Shown in pieces: positions 26,200 to 33,875 of a DNA stretch of 64,000 nucleotides (positions are counted from its first letter, which is position 1; every line of letters begins with the position of its first letter). The position numbers and the translations under genes were made by a program. The notes under the pieces were generated by a model, which had not been told where the DNA came from, did not search any database, and worked only from the letters and a program-made list of their open reading frames with translations. The stretch is taken from assembly GCA_001899285.1 (NCBI GenBank), contig MKWA01000015.1:78944-142943 (forward strand). The letters run 5' to 3'. This DNA comes from Rhizobiales bacterium 64-17 (GTDB taxonomy: Bacteria; Pseudomonadota; Alphaproteobacteria; Rhizobiales; Xanthobacteraceae).

Positions 26200-28052
26200 C
26201 AATGCCCGCCACACCGACGCTGTCGCCATCCGCCGTGCCGGTTCGCCAGCGGCCATCGCCGGCGATGCTCGTGAACGGCATCATCGTCGTTCTGCTCGGG
26301 CTTTATCTGGTCTGGAGCGGGATGGCGGCGGGCAACTATACGCTGCGCGTTTTGTCGATCGCCGGCATCTATGCGCTGCTGGCGATCGGCTATCAATTCA
26401 TCTTCGGTCATGCGGGCGCGCTGGCCTTGAGTCAGGGCACGTTCATGGGTGTGGGCGCCTATGCGTCCGGCATCCTCGCGGTCAACTACGGTGTGCCGTT
26501 CGATCTGGCTTTGCCGATCTCTGTGGGATTGCCGGTGCTGCTCGCGCTGATCGTTGCGGCGCCTGTGCTGCGTCTGGAGACGCATTATTTCGCGCTGGCG
26601 ACGCTCATCATCAGCCAAGTGGTGCTGCTGATCGCGATCGAGTGGATTTCGTTCACAGGTGGCGCCAACGGAATTGGTGGCGTGCCGCCGATCCGGATTT
26701 TTTCGGTGACCATCCCGCCTGGCTGGCCGCTGCTCGCGACCGTCTGGGGTTTTGTTGCGCTCGGCGCGCTGCTGGCGTGGCAGATCGCCCGTGGCCGGCT
26801 TGGGCAGGCGTGGGCTTGTGTGCGCACCGCGCCGTCCGCTGCCGCCGCGATCGGGCTCGACGCATCGCGGCTTCGCCTGACCGCGTTTCTGCTCAGTGCG
26901 GCTTATGCGGGCTTTGCAGGATCGCTTTATGTCCATGCGCTGCGGGTCATCAGCCCGGACGTCCTGTCGTTCCCGATCATCGTGTCGTGCCTGACCATCG
27001 TCGTGGTTGGCTCGCGGCTGCGGCCGGTCGGCGCGCTGCTCGGTGCGTTGCTGATCATTCTGCTGCCGGAATGGTTCCGCGATCTGCGAGATTATTATCT
27101 GCTGGCCTATGGCTGCATCCTGCTGCTGGTGGTGGTGATTGCGCCGGCGGGTCTGCTCGGCACGCTCGAATTGCTGGCCGGGCAGCTTCTCCCGGCGTCG
27201 CCGTCGCCAGCTCCGTCACCGCGACCGCTTGAACCATTGGCTGTGCGCGGAGCAGCGGTGAAGACGTCGGAGGCGGCGGCTGCGCCGGTGCTTGATGTGT
27301 CGCGGCTGTGCTGCAGCTTCGGCGGTGTTCGCGCGGTCGATGATGTGAGCTTGCGGGTCATGGCCGGTGAGGCGCTCGGTCTGATTGGTCCCAACGGGTC
27401 CGGCAAGACCACGCTGGTCAATCTCGTATCCGGGTTCTACGTGCCGGACAGCGGCCGTATCGCTTTGTGCGGCGAGAACATCACCGGCCGTTCTTCTTAT
27501 CGGATTGCCCGTGCTGGCGTCGCCCGCACGTTCCAGACGGTCGCGCTGGTCGAGGATATGACCGCGCTCGACAATGTCTCGATCGCGCGCGACGTCAACC
27601 GCATCGGCTTGGGCGCCGCGTTGCGTGTCGGTCTGCGCGATCCGGTCCAGACGCGGGCGCGTGAGGAGGCGGCGTTCCTGCTCGAGCAGATGGGCGCGGC
27701 CGATGCCATGATGCGGCCCGCCGGCAGCCTGCCTTACGGCGTGCGGCGGCGCGTCGAGATCGCCCGGGCGCTTGCGGTGCAGCCGACGCTGATGCTGCTC
27801 GATGAACCGGCGGCGGGCCTTAACGAGACGGAGCAGTCCGATCTCGCGCAGCGTTTGCGGGCGCTGCTCAAGCAGGGGACGGCTCTGCTGGTGATCGAGC
27901 ACAATATGAGTTTCCTCGCGCCGCTGGTCGATCGCATGGCGTGTCTCGATGCCGGTCGTCTGATCGCCGAGGGAACGCCGCAGCACGTGAAGTCCGATGC
28001 GCGGGTGCTGGAAGCCTATCTCGGCACAGCCTCGGAATTGGTGCCGGCATGA
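26196..28052 (+). CDS. Fused ABC permease-ATPase (LivM-LivG)
   Basis: One 618-aa chain joins two normally separate importer subunits. Residues about 25-330 are a LivM permease with multiple membrane segments (GIYALLAIGYQFIFGHAGALA, GGANGIGGVPPI, AYGCILLLVVVIAPAGLLG). A Pro/Ala/Ser linker (about 335-365) leads to a LivG ATPase with Walker A LIGPNGSGKTTLVNL, RTFQTVALVEDM, the LivG-type signature LPYGVRRRVEIARAL, Walker B LMLLDEPAAGLN and H-loop LLVIEHNMSF. Such fusions are known in rhizobia and fix the 1:1 ratio. Both ends overlap neighbours by ATGA. Confidence 0.9.
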   Translation: MTMPATPTLSPSAVPVRQRPSPAMLVNGIIVVLLGLYLVWSGMAAGNYTLRVLSIAGIYALLAIGYQFIFGHAGALALSQGTFMGVGAYASGILAVNYGVPFDLALPISVGLPVLLALIVAAPVLRLETHYFALATLIISQVVLLIAIEWISFTGGANGIGGVPPIRIFSVTIPPGWPLLATVWGFVALGALLAWQIARGRLGQAWACVRTAPSAAAAIGLDASRLRLTAFLLSAAYAGFAGSLYVHALRVISPDVLSFPIIVSCLTIVVVGSRLRPVGALLGALLIILLPEWFRDLRDYYLLAYGCILLLVVVIAPAGLLGTLELLAGQLLPASPSPAPSPRPLEPLAVRGAAVKTSEAAAAPVLDVSRLCCSFGGVRAVDDVSLRVMAGEALGLIGPNGSGKTTLVNLVSGFYVPDSGRIALCGENITGRSSYRIARAGVARTFQTVALVEDMTALDNVSIARDVNRIGLGAALRVGLRDPVQTRAREEAAFLLEQMGAADAMMRPAGSLPYGVRRRVEIARALAVQPTLMLLDEPAAGLNETEQSDLAQRLRALLKQGTALLVIEHNMSFLAPLVDRMACLDAGRLIAEGTPQHVKSDARVLEAYLGTASELVPA

Positions 28053-28756
28053 ACACGGTCCTCGATATCGAGCAGATCGAGGTGCGTTACGGCGGCGTCA
28101 CGGCGCTGCGCGATGTGTCGCTGAAGGTTGCGCCAGGGCAGGCGGTCGCGCTGCTTGGCGCGAACGGCGCGGGCAAGAGCACGCTGCTCAAGACCGTCAT
28201 CGGTCTGATGCGCGCACGGACTGGCGATGTGCGGTTCGACGGCCGGTCGATTGCCACGTTGCCGCCGCAGCGGCGCGCGCGTCTCGGTGTCGGCTATTGC
28301 CCGGAGGGGCGGCGCACATTCCCCGGCTTGCAGGTGCGCGAGAACCTGATGGTGGCCTGCTGGGAAGGCCGCGCGGAGCGCGAGCGCCGGGTCGAGGAGA
28401 TGTTCTCGCTGTTTCCGGCGCTGCGGCAGAAAGCCGATCATCTGGCCTGGCAACTCAGCGGTGGTCAGCAACAGATGCTGGCCATCGGCCGCAGTCTGAT
28501 GGGCCGGCCGCGCCTACTGCTGCTCGATGAGCCTTCGCTCGGTCTGTCGCCGGTGCTCACCGACGAGGTGATCGGCCGCATCCCGGCGATCAAGCAGACC
28601 GGCACCGCAATCCTGCTGGCCGAACAGAATGCGGCCAAGGCGCTCGCTGTTTGCGACCACGCTTATGTGTTGCAGACCGGCAAGGTCGTGGGGGCGGGGC
28701 CGGCGGGTGAACTGGCGCGTAGCGCCGATGTCAGAAAGGCGTTCCTCGGTGGCTAG
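28049..28756 (+). CDS. livF: ABC transporter ATPase, LivF type
   Basis: The 235-aa second ATPase of the importer has Walker A LLGANGAGKSTLLKTV, Q-loop region VGYCPEGRRTFPGLQV, signature LSGGQQQMLAIGRSL, Walker B LLLLDEPSLGLSP and the LivF-type AILLAEQNAAKAL. ATG 28049 overlaps the upstream stop (ATGA). The predicted GTG start of the following gamma-glutamyltransferase homologue lies inside its last codons. The ligand is unknown, as for the other subunits. Confidence 0.92.
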   Translation: MNTVLDIEQIEVRYGGVTALRDVSLKVAPGQAVALLGANGAGKSTLLKTVIGLMRARTGDVRFDGRSIATLPPQRRARLGVGYCPEGRRTFPGLQVRENLMVACWEGRAERERRVEEMFSLFPALRQKADHLAWQLSGGQQQMLAIGRSLMGRPRLLLLDEPSLGLSPVLTDEVIGRIPAIKQTGTAILLAEQNAAKALAVCDHAYVLQTGKVVGAGPAGELARSADVRKAFLGG

Positions 28757-30317
28757 AGCGTTTTCGAGCGAAGTGGATACCGGTTCGCGCGAAGAAAACG
28801 CGACCCATCAAACATCTCGAGTCGCAGCCGGCAGACAAGCCTCCGGACCGCGTGGCGCGGTTGCCGCGGGTCATCCGCTCGCCGCCAGCGCCGGATTGCG
28901 GATGATCGAGGATGGGGGCGGCGCGCTCGATGCCTGCCTCGCTGCCGCGTTCATGACCTGGGTGCTGATGCCGGATATGTGCGGCCTCGGCGGCGATTTG
29001 TTCGCGCTCTGGTGCGATGGTTACGGCGCCGCCTCGGTGACTGGTGCGGGGCCGTCGCCGGCGCAGTATCCGGGCGCCGGTGACAACCGCGCGGCGCTGG
29101 CGCTCGTGCCCGGCGCGCCGACGGCGCTGACCGCGCTCAAGCCTCATCTGAAATTGCCGCTCGCGCATCTGCTGGCGCCGGCGATCGCGGTTGCCGAGCA
29201 GGGTTTCCTCGCGCATCCGCTGATGATGCGGAAGCTCGCGACCTTGCCGGGCGGCGCATTTCGCGACGATCTGCTGGCAAGCTGGCATTGGGCTGAAGGA
29301 AAGCCGCTGCGCTGGCCGGCCATGGCCGGGACATTGAAGCGGCTCGCGGCTGGCGAAGACCCGAACGATCTGGTGCGCGAGGCGTTGCCGGCCTGGCGCT
29401 CGGCAGGCGCCTTGCTGACGGCGGCCGATCTCGACGCCTATCGCGCGACGATCGAGCAGCCGTTGCGGATGGACGTCGCGGGCTGGCGCTTCTTCGGGCA
29501 CGCCAAGATGAGCCAGTCGGTGGCGACGCTCGGCGCGCTGCTGCGCGCCGGCCCGGATTGGCTGCTCGAACCGGCGAACGGCGCCAATGCGGCGGCGAAG
29601 ACGCATGCGATGATCGAGGCTTACAAAGCCGTTTATGCCGACCTCGCGGATTTCGGCCATGCCAGCGATGCAGATGCGGTGATCGCGCGCTTGCTCGATC
29701 CGGCGCGCGCGCGGGCGGGCCGGGCCGCGTTGGGCCCGGCCGCGAGCGAAGGTTCGCCGATGGCGCGCAACTACGGCGAGACGACGCAGGTCGCCGCGGC
29801 CGACCGTTCGGGCCGCGTGTGTACGTTGATCCACTCGCTCTATCGTCCGTTCGGCGCACGGGCGTTGTGTCGGGAGACCGGATTGATCGCGAACGATCGC
29901 GGCGGATCGTTTACCGACGGCGCGAACGCGCCGGCGCCGCGGCAGCGGCCGCGCCACACGTTGGTCGGCATTGTCGCGCAAGCGCCCGGCGGATTGCGCC
30001 TAGCGCTCGGTACGCCCGCGGCGCAGGCGCAAACGCAGACGACGCTGCAGGTCATCGCTTCATTGATGGCGCGGCCGGATGATCCGCTCGATGCGGTGCT
30101 CGCGCCGCGCTGGGGGTTCATCGGCGGCAAGACGATCGAGGTTGAAGCCGATATGCCGGCGGCAATCCTCGGCGATCTCGCGGCACGCGGCCATCAACTG
30201 GCATTGCGTCCGGCGCGCGACTGGCTGATGGGGTCGGTGTCGCTTGCCTCGGTCCGGGATGGCGTGAGCAGCGCCACCGCCGACGACCGGCGCAACGCGC
30301 TGGCGCTGGCGTTGTAG
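28749..30317 (+). CDS. Gamma-glutamyltransferase family protein
   Basis: This Ntn-hydrolase homologue of about 522 aa belongs to the GGT family, which self-cleaves before a catalytic Thr and hydrolyses or transfers gamma-glutamyl groups. The N-terminal GAVAAGHPLAASAGLRMIEDGG and MCGLGGDLFAL are diagnostic, and the cleavage region is NYGETTQVAAADRSG, with the catalytic Thr expected in ETT. No signal peptide is visible, so it may be cytoplasmic. The start is uncertain. GTG 28749 overlaps livF; GTG 28773 lies inside a dispersed palindromic repeat; ATG 28728 is further inside livF. No start codon exists between the repeat and the conserved region, so repeat-derived codons must be translated whichever start is used. 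Confidence 0.85.
   Translation: MARAFSSEVDTGSREENATHQTSRVAAGRQASGPRGAVAAGHPLAASAGLRMIEDGGGALDACLAAAFMTWVLMPDMCGLGGDLFALWCDGYGAASVTGAGPSPAQYPGAGDNRAALALVPGAPTALTALKPHLKLPLAHLLAPAIAVAEQGFLAHPLMMRKLATLPGGAFRDDLLASWHWAEGKPLRWPAMAGTLKRLAAGEDPNDLVREALPAWRSAGALLTAADLDAYRATIEQPLRMDVAGWRFFGHAKMSQSVATLGALLRAGPDWLLEPANGANAAAKTHAMIEAYKAVYADLADFGHASDADAVIARLLDPARARAGRAALGPAASEGSPMARNYGETTQVAAADRSGRVCTLIHSLYRPFGARALCRETGLIANDRGGSFTDGANAPAPRQRPRHTLVGIVAQAPGGLRLALGTPAAQAQTQTTLQVIASLMARPDDPLDAVLAPRWGFIGGKTIEVEADMPAAILGDLAARGHQLALRPARDWLMGSVSLASVRDGVSSATADDRRNALALAL
28755..28802. repeat. Dispersed palindromic repeat at the 5' end of the GGT gene
   Basis: AGAGCGTTTTCGAGCGAAGT continues with GGATACCGGTTCGCGCGAAG and AAAACGCG. 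The outer arms CGTTTTC/GAAAACG and inner GCGAA/TTCGC make a hairpin. This is the common 'GCGTTTTCGAGCGAAGTGG' element of Bradyrhizobium and Rhodopseudomonas intergenic regions. Here it lies directly after the livF stop and inside the reading frame that enters the GGT gene. Confidence 0.75.
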
Positions 30318-30327
30318 GGCTCCGCTC

Positions 30328-31119
30328 ATGCCCCGCCGCGCCGCCACCGACCTGCTGGACCGCGACAGTCCGATGCCGCTGTTCTTCCAGTTGCGGCAAC
30401 GTCTGCTGGCGCTGGTTGCCGGCTGGGACGTCAATGCACGTTTCCTCACGGACGCCGAGATTGCCTCGCGGTTCGGAATCAGTCGGACGACGGTGCGGCA
30501 GGCCGTCGATGGCCTGGTGCACGAAGGCTTGTTGCGCCGTGCGCGCGGCAGCGGCACCTGGGTTCTGCCGCGTCGTCTGGAGGAAAAGCTCAGTCCCGGC
30601 ATGAATATCCGCAGTCAGTGGCAGGATGCCGGGCTGCCGATGCAGATTTCCGTGCTGAAATTCGAGCGCATTCCGGCCGGCGCCTGGGAGGCCGACATGT
30701 TGCGCATCGAACCGGGCGCGAAGGTGCTCTCGGTCCGTCGTCTGCGCAGCGCGGCCGGCGTCAGCGTCGCGATCGACGACCGCTGTCTGCCGGCCGATGT
30801 CGTGGTCGACTGGACGCCCGCGCATGCGGAGGGCTCGCTGCTGCATCAATTATGGGAACAGCAACCATTGACCGACGGCAATCTCGAGATCGAGGCGGCG
30901 CTGGCCGGGCCTGACGAAATCCGTCACCTCGGCGTGAGCGCCGGCGCGCCGGTGGTGGTGCGCACGCTGCGTTACGCCAATGCCGCGGGCCGGATCGTGC
31001 TCGCGGGCCGATCGGTGCATCGCGCCGACCTGATGCGCTATTCAATCCATATTCCGCTGCGGCGCGATGCGATCGACATCGGCGGAGTTCTGACACCGAA
31101 TCTGAAGGAGCAACGATGA
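30328..31119 (+). CDS. GntR-family regulator, HutC subfamily
   Basis: The 263-aa transcription factor has an N-terminal winged helix (FLTDAEIASRFGISRTTVRQAVDGLVHEGLL) and a C-terminal UTRA ligand-binding domain (about residues 85-250, including VLSVRRLRSAAGVSVAIDDR). UTRA regulators usually respond to a metabolite of the pathway they control. It lies within the operon, 10 bp after the GGT gene and overlapping the next gene by ATGA, so it is produced with the transporter it may regulate. Its operator is not obvious upstream of 24159. It resembles the second HutC regulator at 33876. Confidence 0.9.
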   Translation: MPRRAATDLLDRDSPMPLFFQLRQRLLALVAGWDVNARFLTDAEIASRFGISRTTVRQAVDGLVHEGLLRRARGSGTWVLPRRLEEKLSPGMNIRSQWQDAGLPMQISVLKFERIPAGAWEADMLRIEPGAKVLSVRRLRSAAGVSVAIDDRCLPADVVVDWTPAHAEGSLLHQLWEQQPLTDGNLEIEAALAGPDEIRHLGVSAGAPVVVRTLRYANAAGRIVLAGRSVHRADLMRYSIHIPLRRDAIDIGGVLTPNLKEQR

Positions 31120-31334
31120 GCAGGATCACGGAAGTTCACGGCGACGAGATGCGCGAGCAGGTGATCGACATCGTCATCGACGCGCTCAATCATCAGGGCA
31201 TGCCGCATCTGACGCGCGAGACGGTCCGCACCAACGCGGCGGACCGCAAGGCGTTTCTATCGATGCTCGATGATTGCCGGCCGCTGCCGGTGATCCTCGA
31301 ACTCAAGCACGATGTGCAAAAGGGAACATTCTGA
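31116..31334 (+). CDS. Uncharacterised 72-aa protein
   Basis: I do not recognise this family. The 72-aa product is soluble and mixed in charge (MSRITEVHGDEMREQVIDIV at the start, LELKHDVQKGTF at the end), with helix-rich character and one Cys (DDCRPL). Translational coupling supports it as real: its ATG overlaps the regulator stop (ATGA) and its TGA overlaps the alcohol dehydrogenase start (TGATG). Codon use looks like that of its neighbours. It could be a partner or stability factor for the dehydrogenase, but nothing in the sequence proves it. Confidence 0.68.
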   Translation: MSRITEVHGDEMREQVIDIVIDALNHQGMPHLTRETVRTNAADRKAFLSMLDDCRPLPVILELKHDVQKGTF

Positions 31335-32470
31335 TGGCGATGCCCTGGCTGTTTCTCCATTCGGCGCGGGAAGTCGCGGCGGGTCCTGGTTGCGCATCAC
31401 GGGCGACCGAACATGCGCGCAAACGCGCCTGCCAGCGGCCGGCGATGGTGCTTGATCCGTGGTTCGCAGATTCCGATGCGGCAAAGGCGATCGCGGGCGA
31501 ATTAAAAGAAGCCTGTGGCGCGCCAGCGATGATCGCGGTCCCGGCGGGTGAGCCCGATCTCGACGCGGTGGAGAGCGTGCGGGCCGCGCTCGCCAAGGCC
31601 GATCCCGATCTGATCGTCGTCGTCGGTGGCGGCAGCGCCATGGATACGGCCAAGGTCGCGCGCATGTTGCTGAGCAATCCCGGTCCGGCGGAAAAGATTT
31701 CCGGCCCGGCGGGCGCGCCAATGGTTCCTCATCCGAGCTTGTTTGTCGCGATACCGACCACGGCCGGCACCGGCAGCGAGGTGAGCGAAAGCGCGGTGGT
31801 CTCGGTTCCGGGCACGAACTACAAGATGATCTTCCGCAACCAGGACATGACTCCGCATGTCGCGCTGCTCGATCCGGTGCTCGGCGTCACCGCGCCCGCC
31901 GGTGTGACGGCGGCCTCCGGCCTCGATGCGGTCACCCATGCGGTCGAGGCGTTCTGGTCGAAATTCGCCAATCCCGTCACCGATATGCTGTCGCGTGAGG
32001 CGATGCGGCTGCTGGCGTCAGGTTTGCCGCGCGCCTACAGCCAGCCAGATGATCTGCAAGCGCGCGAGGACTGCCTGATCGGCTCGATGCTGGCGGCGAT
32101 GGCGTTCAACTCCGCCAATCTCGGCCTGGCGCACGCAATCTCCGGCGCGCTCGGCGCGCTGCATCACGTCCCGCATGGTGTCGCCAACGCGCTCGCCTTG
32201 CCGCATGTCTCCGCTTTCAATGAAACGGCGACCGATAAGGCGAAGGAAGTCGGGGCGATGTTCGGTGGCGGCACGGCGTCTTCCGCCATGTTCCGATTGC
32301 GCGCGCAGCTCGGCTTCGACCGCAGCCTGGACGAATGGGTGAAACCCGACGCGCTCGATGCCGTTGCCGCCGGCGCGATGCGCAGCGGCCAGCTTCGCTG
32401 CAATCCGCGTGCGGTGGTCGTTGAGGACGTGCGCGACATGCTCGAGCGTATGCGCACACCGCACGGCTAG
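31334..32470 (+). CDS. Iron-containing alcohol dehydrogenase
   Basis: The 378-aa enzyme belongs to the group III Fe-ADH superfamily, which interconverts alcohols and aldehydes or ketones with NAD(P). The dinucleotide motif is VVVGGGSAMDTAK, then IPTTAGTGSEVSESAVV. The metal site includes D and H residues in SGLDAVTHAVEAF and LAHAISGALGALHHVPHG. It is slightly short for the family but appears complete. The chosen ATG overlaps the upstream stop; the open frame extends to 31274 inside the small gene. It is the last gene of the transporter operon and converges on ridA with 4 bp between stops. Confidence 0.9.
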   Translation: MAMPWLFLHSAREVAAGPGCASRATEHARKRACQRPAMVLDPWFADSDAAKAIAGELKEACGAPAMIAVPAGEPDLDAVESVRAALAKADPDLIVVVGGGSAMDTAKVARMLLSNPGPAEKISGPAGAPMVPHPSLFVAIPTTAGTGSEVSESAVVSVPGTNYKMIFRNQDMTPHVALLDPVLGVTAPAGVTAASGLDAVTHAVEAFWSKFANPVTDMLSREAMRLLASGLPRAYSQPDDLQAREDCLIGSMLAAMAFNSANLGLAHAISGALGALHHVPHGVANALALPHVSAFNETATDKAKEVGAMFGGGTASSAMFRLRAQLGFDRSLDEWVKPDALDAVAAGAMRSGQLRCNPRAVVVEDVRDMLERMRTPHG

Positions 32471-32474
32471 GGCA

Positions 32475-32855
32475 TCAGCGGATTGCGACGCCTTCGATCT
32501 CGACAAGCCAACCCGGATCGGCGAGCGCGCTGACGACGATCAGCGTGCTGGCTGGTTTGTGCGCGCCGAGCGCGGCGCCGCGTGTCTCGCGATAGGCAGC
32601 GATGTCGTCGGCTTTCGTCAGAAAGCTGGTGATCTTGACGAGGTCGCCGATCTCCATGCCGCCCGCTTTCAGCGCGGCTGCCAGATTGGCCCAGGCGAAG
32701 CGGCATTGCTCGGCGATGCCGCTGCCGGCTTTGCCATCCGGTCCGACACCGACCTGGCCGGAAATATGCAGCACCTTGCGGCCTTCGGACAGGACGCCCT
32801 GGCTGTAGGCGAGGCTGGCCGGCGTGCCGGGTGGATTGACGGGTGTGTTGGTCAT
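32475..32855 (-). CDS. RidA/YjgF-family protein
   Basis: RidA proteins hydrolyse reactive enamine or imine intermediates, and divergent members act in specific catabolic routes. The 126-aa product has VLHISGQVGVGPDGKAGSG, CRFAWANLAAALKAGGM, LVKITSFLTKADDIAAYRE and the C-terminal DPGWLVEIEGVAI. The Arg that binds the substrate carboxylate in canonical RidA (PxxRS near the C-terminus) is not evident: the stretch is HKPASTLIVV. A non-canonical subgroup is therefore likely. It begins 4 bp after the di-iron protein stop, on the same strand, so it is probably co-transcribed with it. Confidence 0.88.
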   Translation of the reverse strand: MTNTPVNPPGTPASLAYSQGVLSEGRKVLHISGQVGVGPDGKAGSGIAEQCRFAWANLAAALKAGGMEIGDLVKITSFLTKADDIAAYRETRGAALGAHKPASTLIVVSALADPGWLVEIEGVAIR

Positions 32856-32859
32856 GCCG

Positions 32860-33795
32860 TTACTCCGCCGCCGTCTGCTGGGCGGCCTTGTCGCCCTCGA
32901 TTTCCGGCACCAGCGGGATCGGCACATCATAAGGCGCGACGTCGGCGCGAATGTCGGCAAGCGCGCGGGCGATCACCGCGACTTCCTCGTCGGGGAAGGT
33001 CGCGCCGAGTCCGTATTCGGCGGCAAGCTGGCGGGCGCGGGCACTGCGCTTGCGTTCGTCTTCCGGCAGATTGACCACGGCGTAGACACCGGTGAGCAGG
33101 CTGCCGCGCAGCTTCTTGGAGAATTTCGCGCCGAGCATGGCTTTCTGATCGGCTGACAACGTTTCAAAGAAGCGCCGCATCAGGATGCGGCCGAACTGGA
33201 TATGCCGCGCCTCGTCACGCAGGATCAGCCGGCAGGCATCCTTGATCGCCGGGTGCTGCGCATTCTTGTAGCGGGCGGTCAGCAACTCGCCGGAGAGCTG
33301 CTCGAACAGCGTATTCACCGCCATGCCCGCATAGAACGGCATCGCCTTTTCATCCGCCTCGTCGTGGAATTTGGGGATGATCATCTGGAAATAGTCGCTC
33401 TTCGGCGTCGGCTGATATTCGCCGAGCGCGGCCGCGACGCGGAAGCTCGCCTCGTGATGCCGCAATTCCTCGGCGATGAAATTGACGACGTGCTGCTTCA
33501 CCTCGAACGGCAGATGCTCGAACACCGCCTCGCGGTAGCGTTCCGCGCCATAGGGGGTTGCGCCATGCTCCATCCAGGCGCGCAGGCTCCACCATTCAGC
33601 GCCGGCCTGGCGCACCTCGTCGGGCAATGTTTCCGCGTGGCGCTTGAGCGAATCCCAGTCGATGTCCTTCATCGGATCCCAAGCGAGGGTGCGCGCCTGC
33701 AGACAGAGCTGCCAGATGTCGTCATATTGCAGCTCGGAAACGATAGGGTACGGATTGGGGTTCTGGATGGTCTCTTCCAACATCGAGGCGTCCAT
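32860..33795 (-). CDS. Ferritin-like di-iron protein (possible oxygenase)
   Basis: The 311-aa protein is all-helical with two di-iron motifs: E110-x-x-H113 in FIAEELRHHEAS and E195-x-x-H198 in LILRDEARHIQFG. Candidate glutamates are also present at about 76 and 165/170 (TLFEQLSGELL). This resembles the AurF-like or ribonucleotide reductase-like di-iron oxygenases that oxidise amines or C-H bonds, but the exact family is not certain. ATG 33795 follows GGGAGCG. Neighbours RidA, alcohol and aldehyde dehydrogenase and a receptor-type importer suggest oxidative breakdown of an imported nitrogen compound. A palindromic operator lies 52 bp upstream. Confidence 0.75.
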   Translation of the reverse strand: MDASMLEETIQNPNPYPIVSELQYDDIWQLCLQARTLAWDPMKDIDWDSLKRHAETLPDEVRQAGAEWWSLRAWMEHGATPYGAERYREAVFEHLPFEVKQHVVNFIAEELRHHEASFRVAAALGEYQPTPKSDYFQMIIPKFHDEADEKAMPFYAGMAVNTLFEQLSGELLTARYKNAQHPAIKDACRLILRDEARHIQFGRILMRRFFETLSADQKAMLGAKFSKKLRGSLLTGVYAVVNLPEDERKRSARARQLAAEYGLGATFPDEEVAVIARALADIRADVAPYDVPIPLVPEIEGDKAAQQTAAE

Positions 33796-33846
33796 CTGCG
33801 CGCTCCCTTTTTTGCGGCCGAATGAGGCAGGCTGCTCTATCCTGCG

Positions 33847-33868
33847 CTTGTCTAAGGTATTATACAAG
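33847..33868. promoter_or_regulatory. Candidate HutC/GntR operator between divergent genes
   Basis: CTTGTCTA (33847-33854) and TATACAAG (33861-33868) are inverted arms (CTTGT.TA / TA.ACAAG) in an AT-rich 22-bp block. It lies between the di-iron gene and the HutC regulator, 8 bp from the regulator ATG. It fits an autoregulated operator that controls both directions. GntR/HutC operators commonly have GT..AC-type dyads of this size. Confidence 0.55.
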
Positions 33869-33875
33869 TAGCCCG

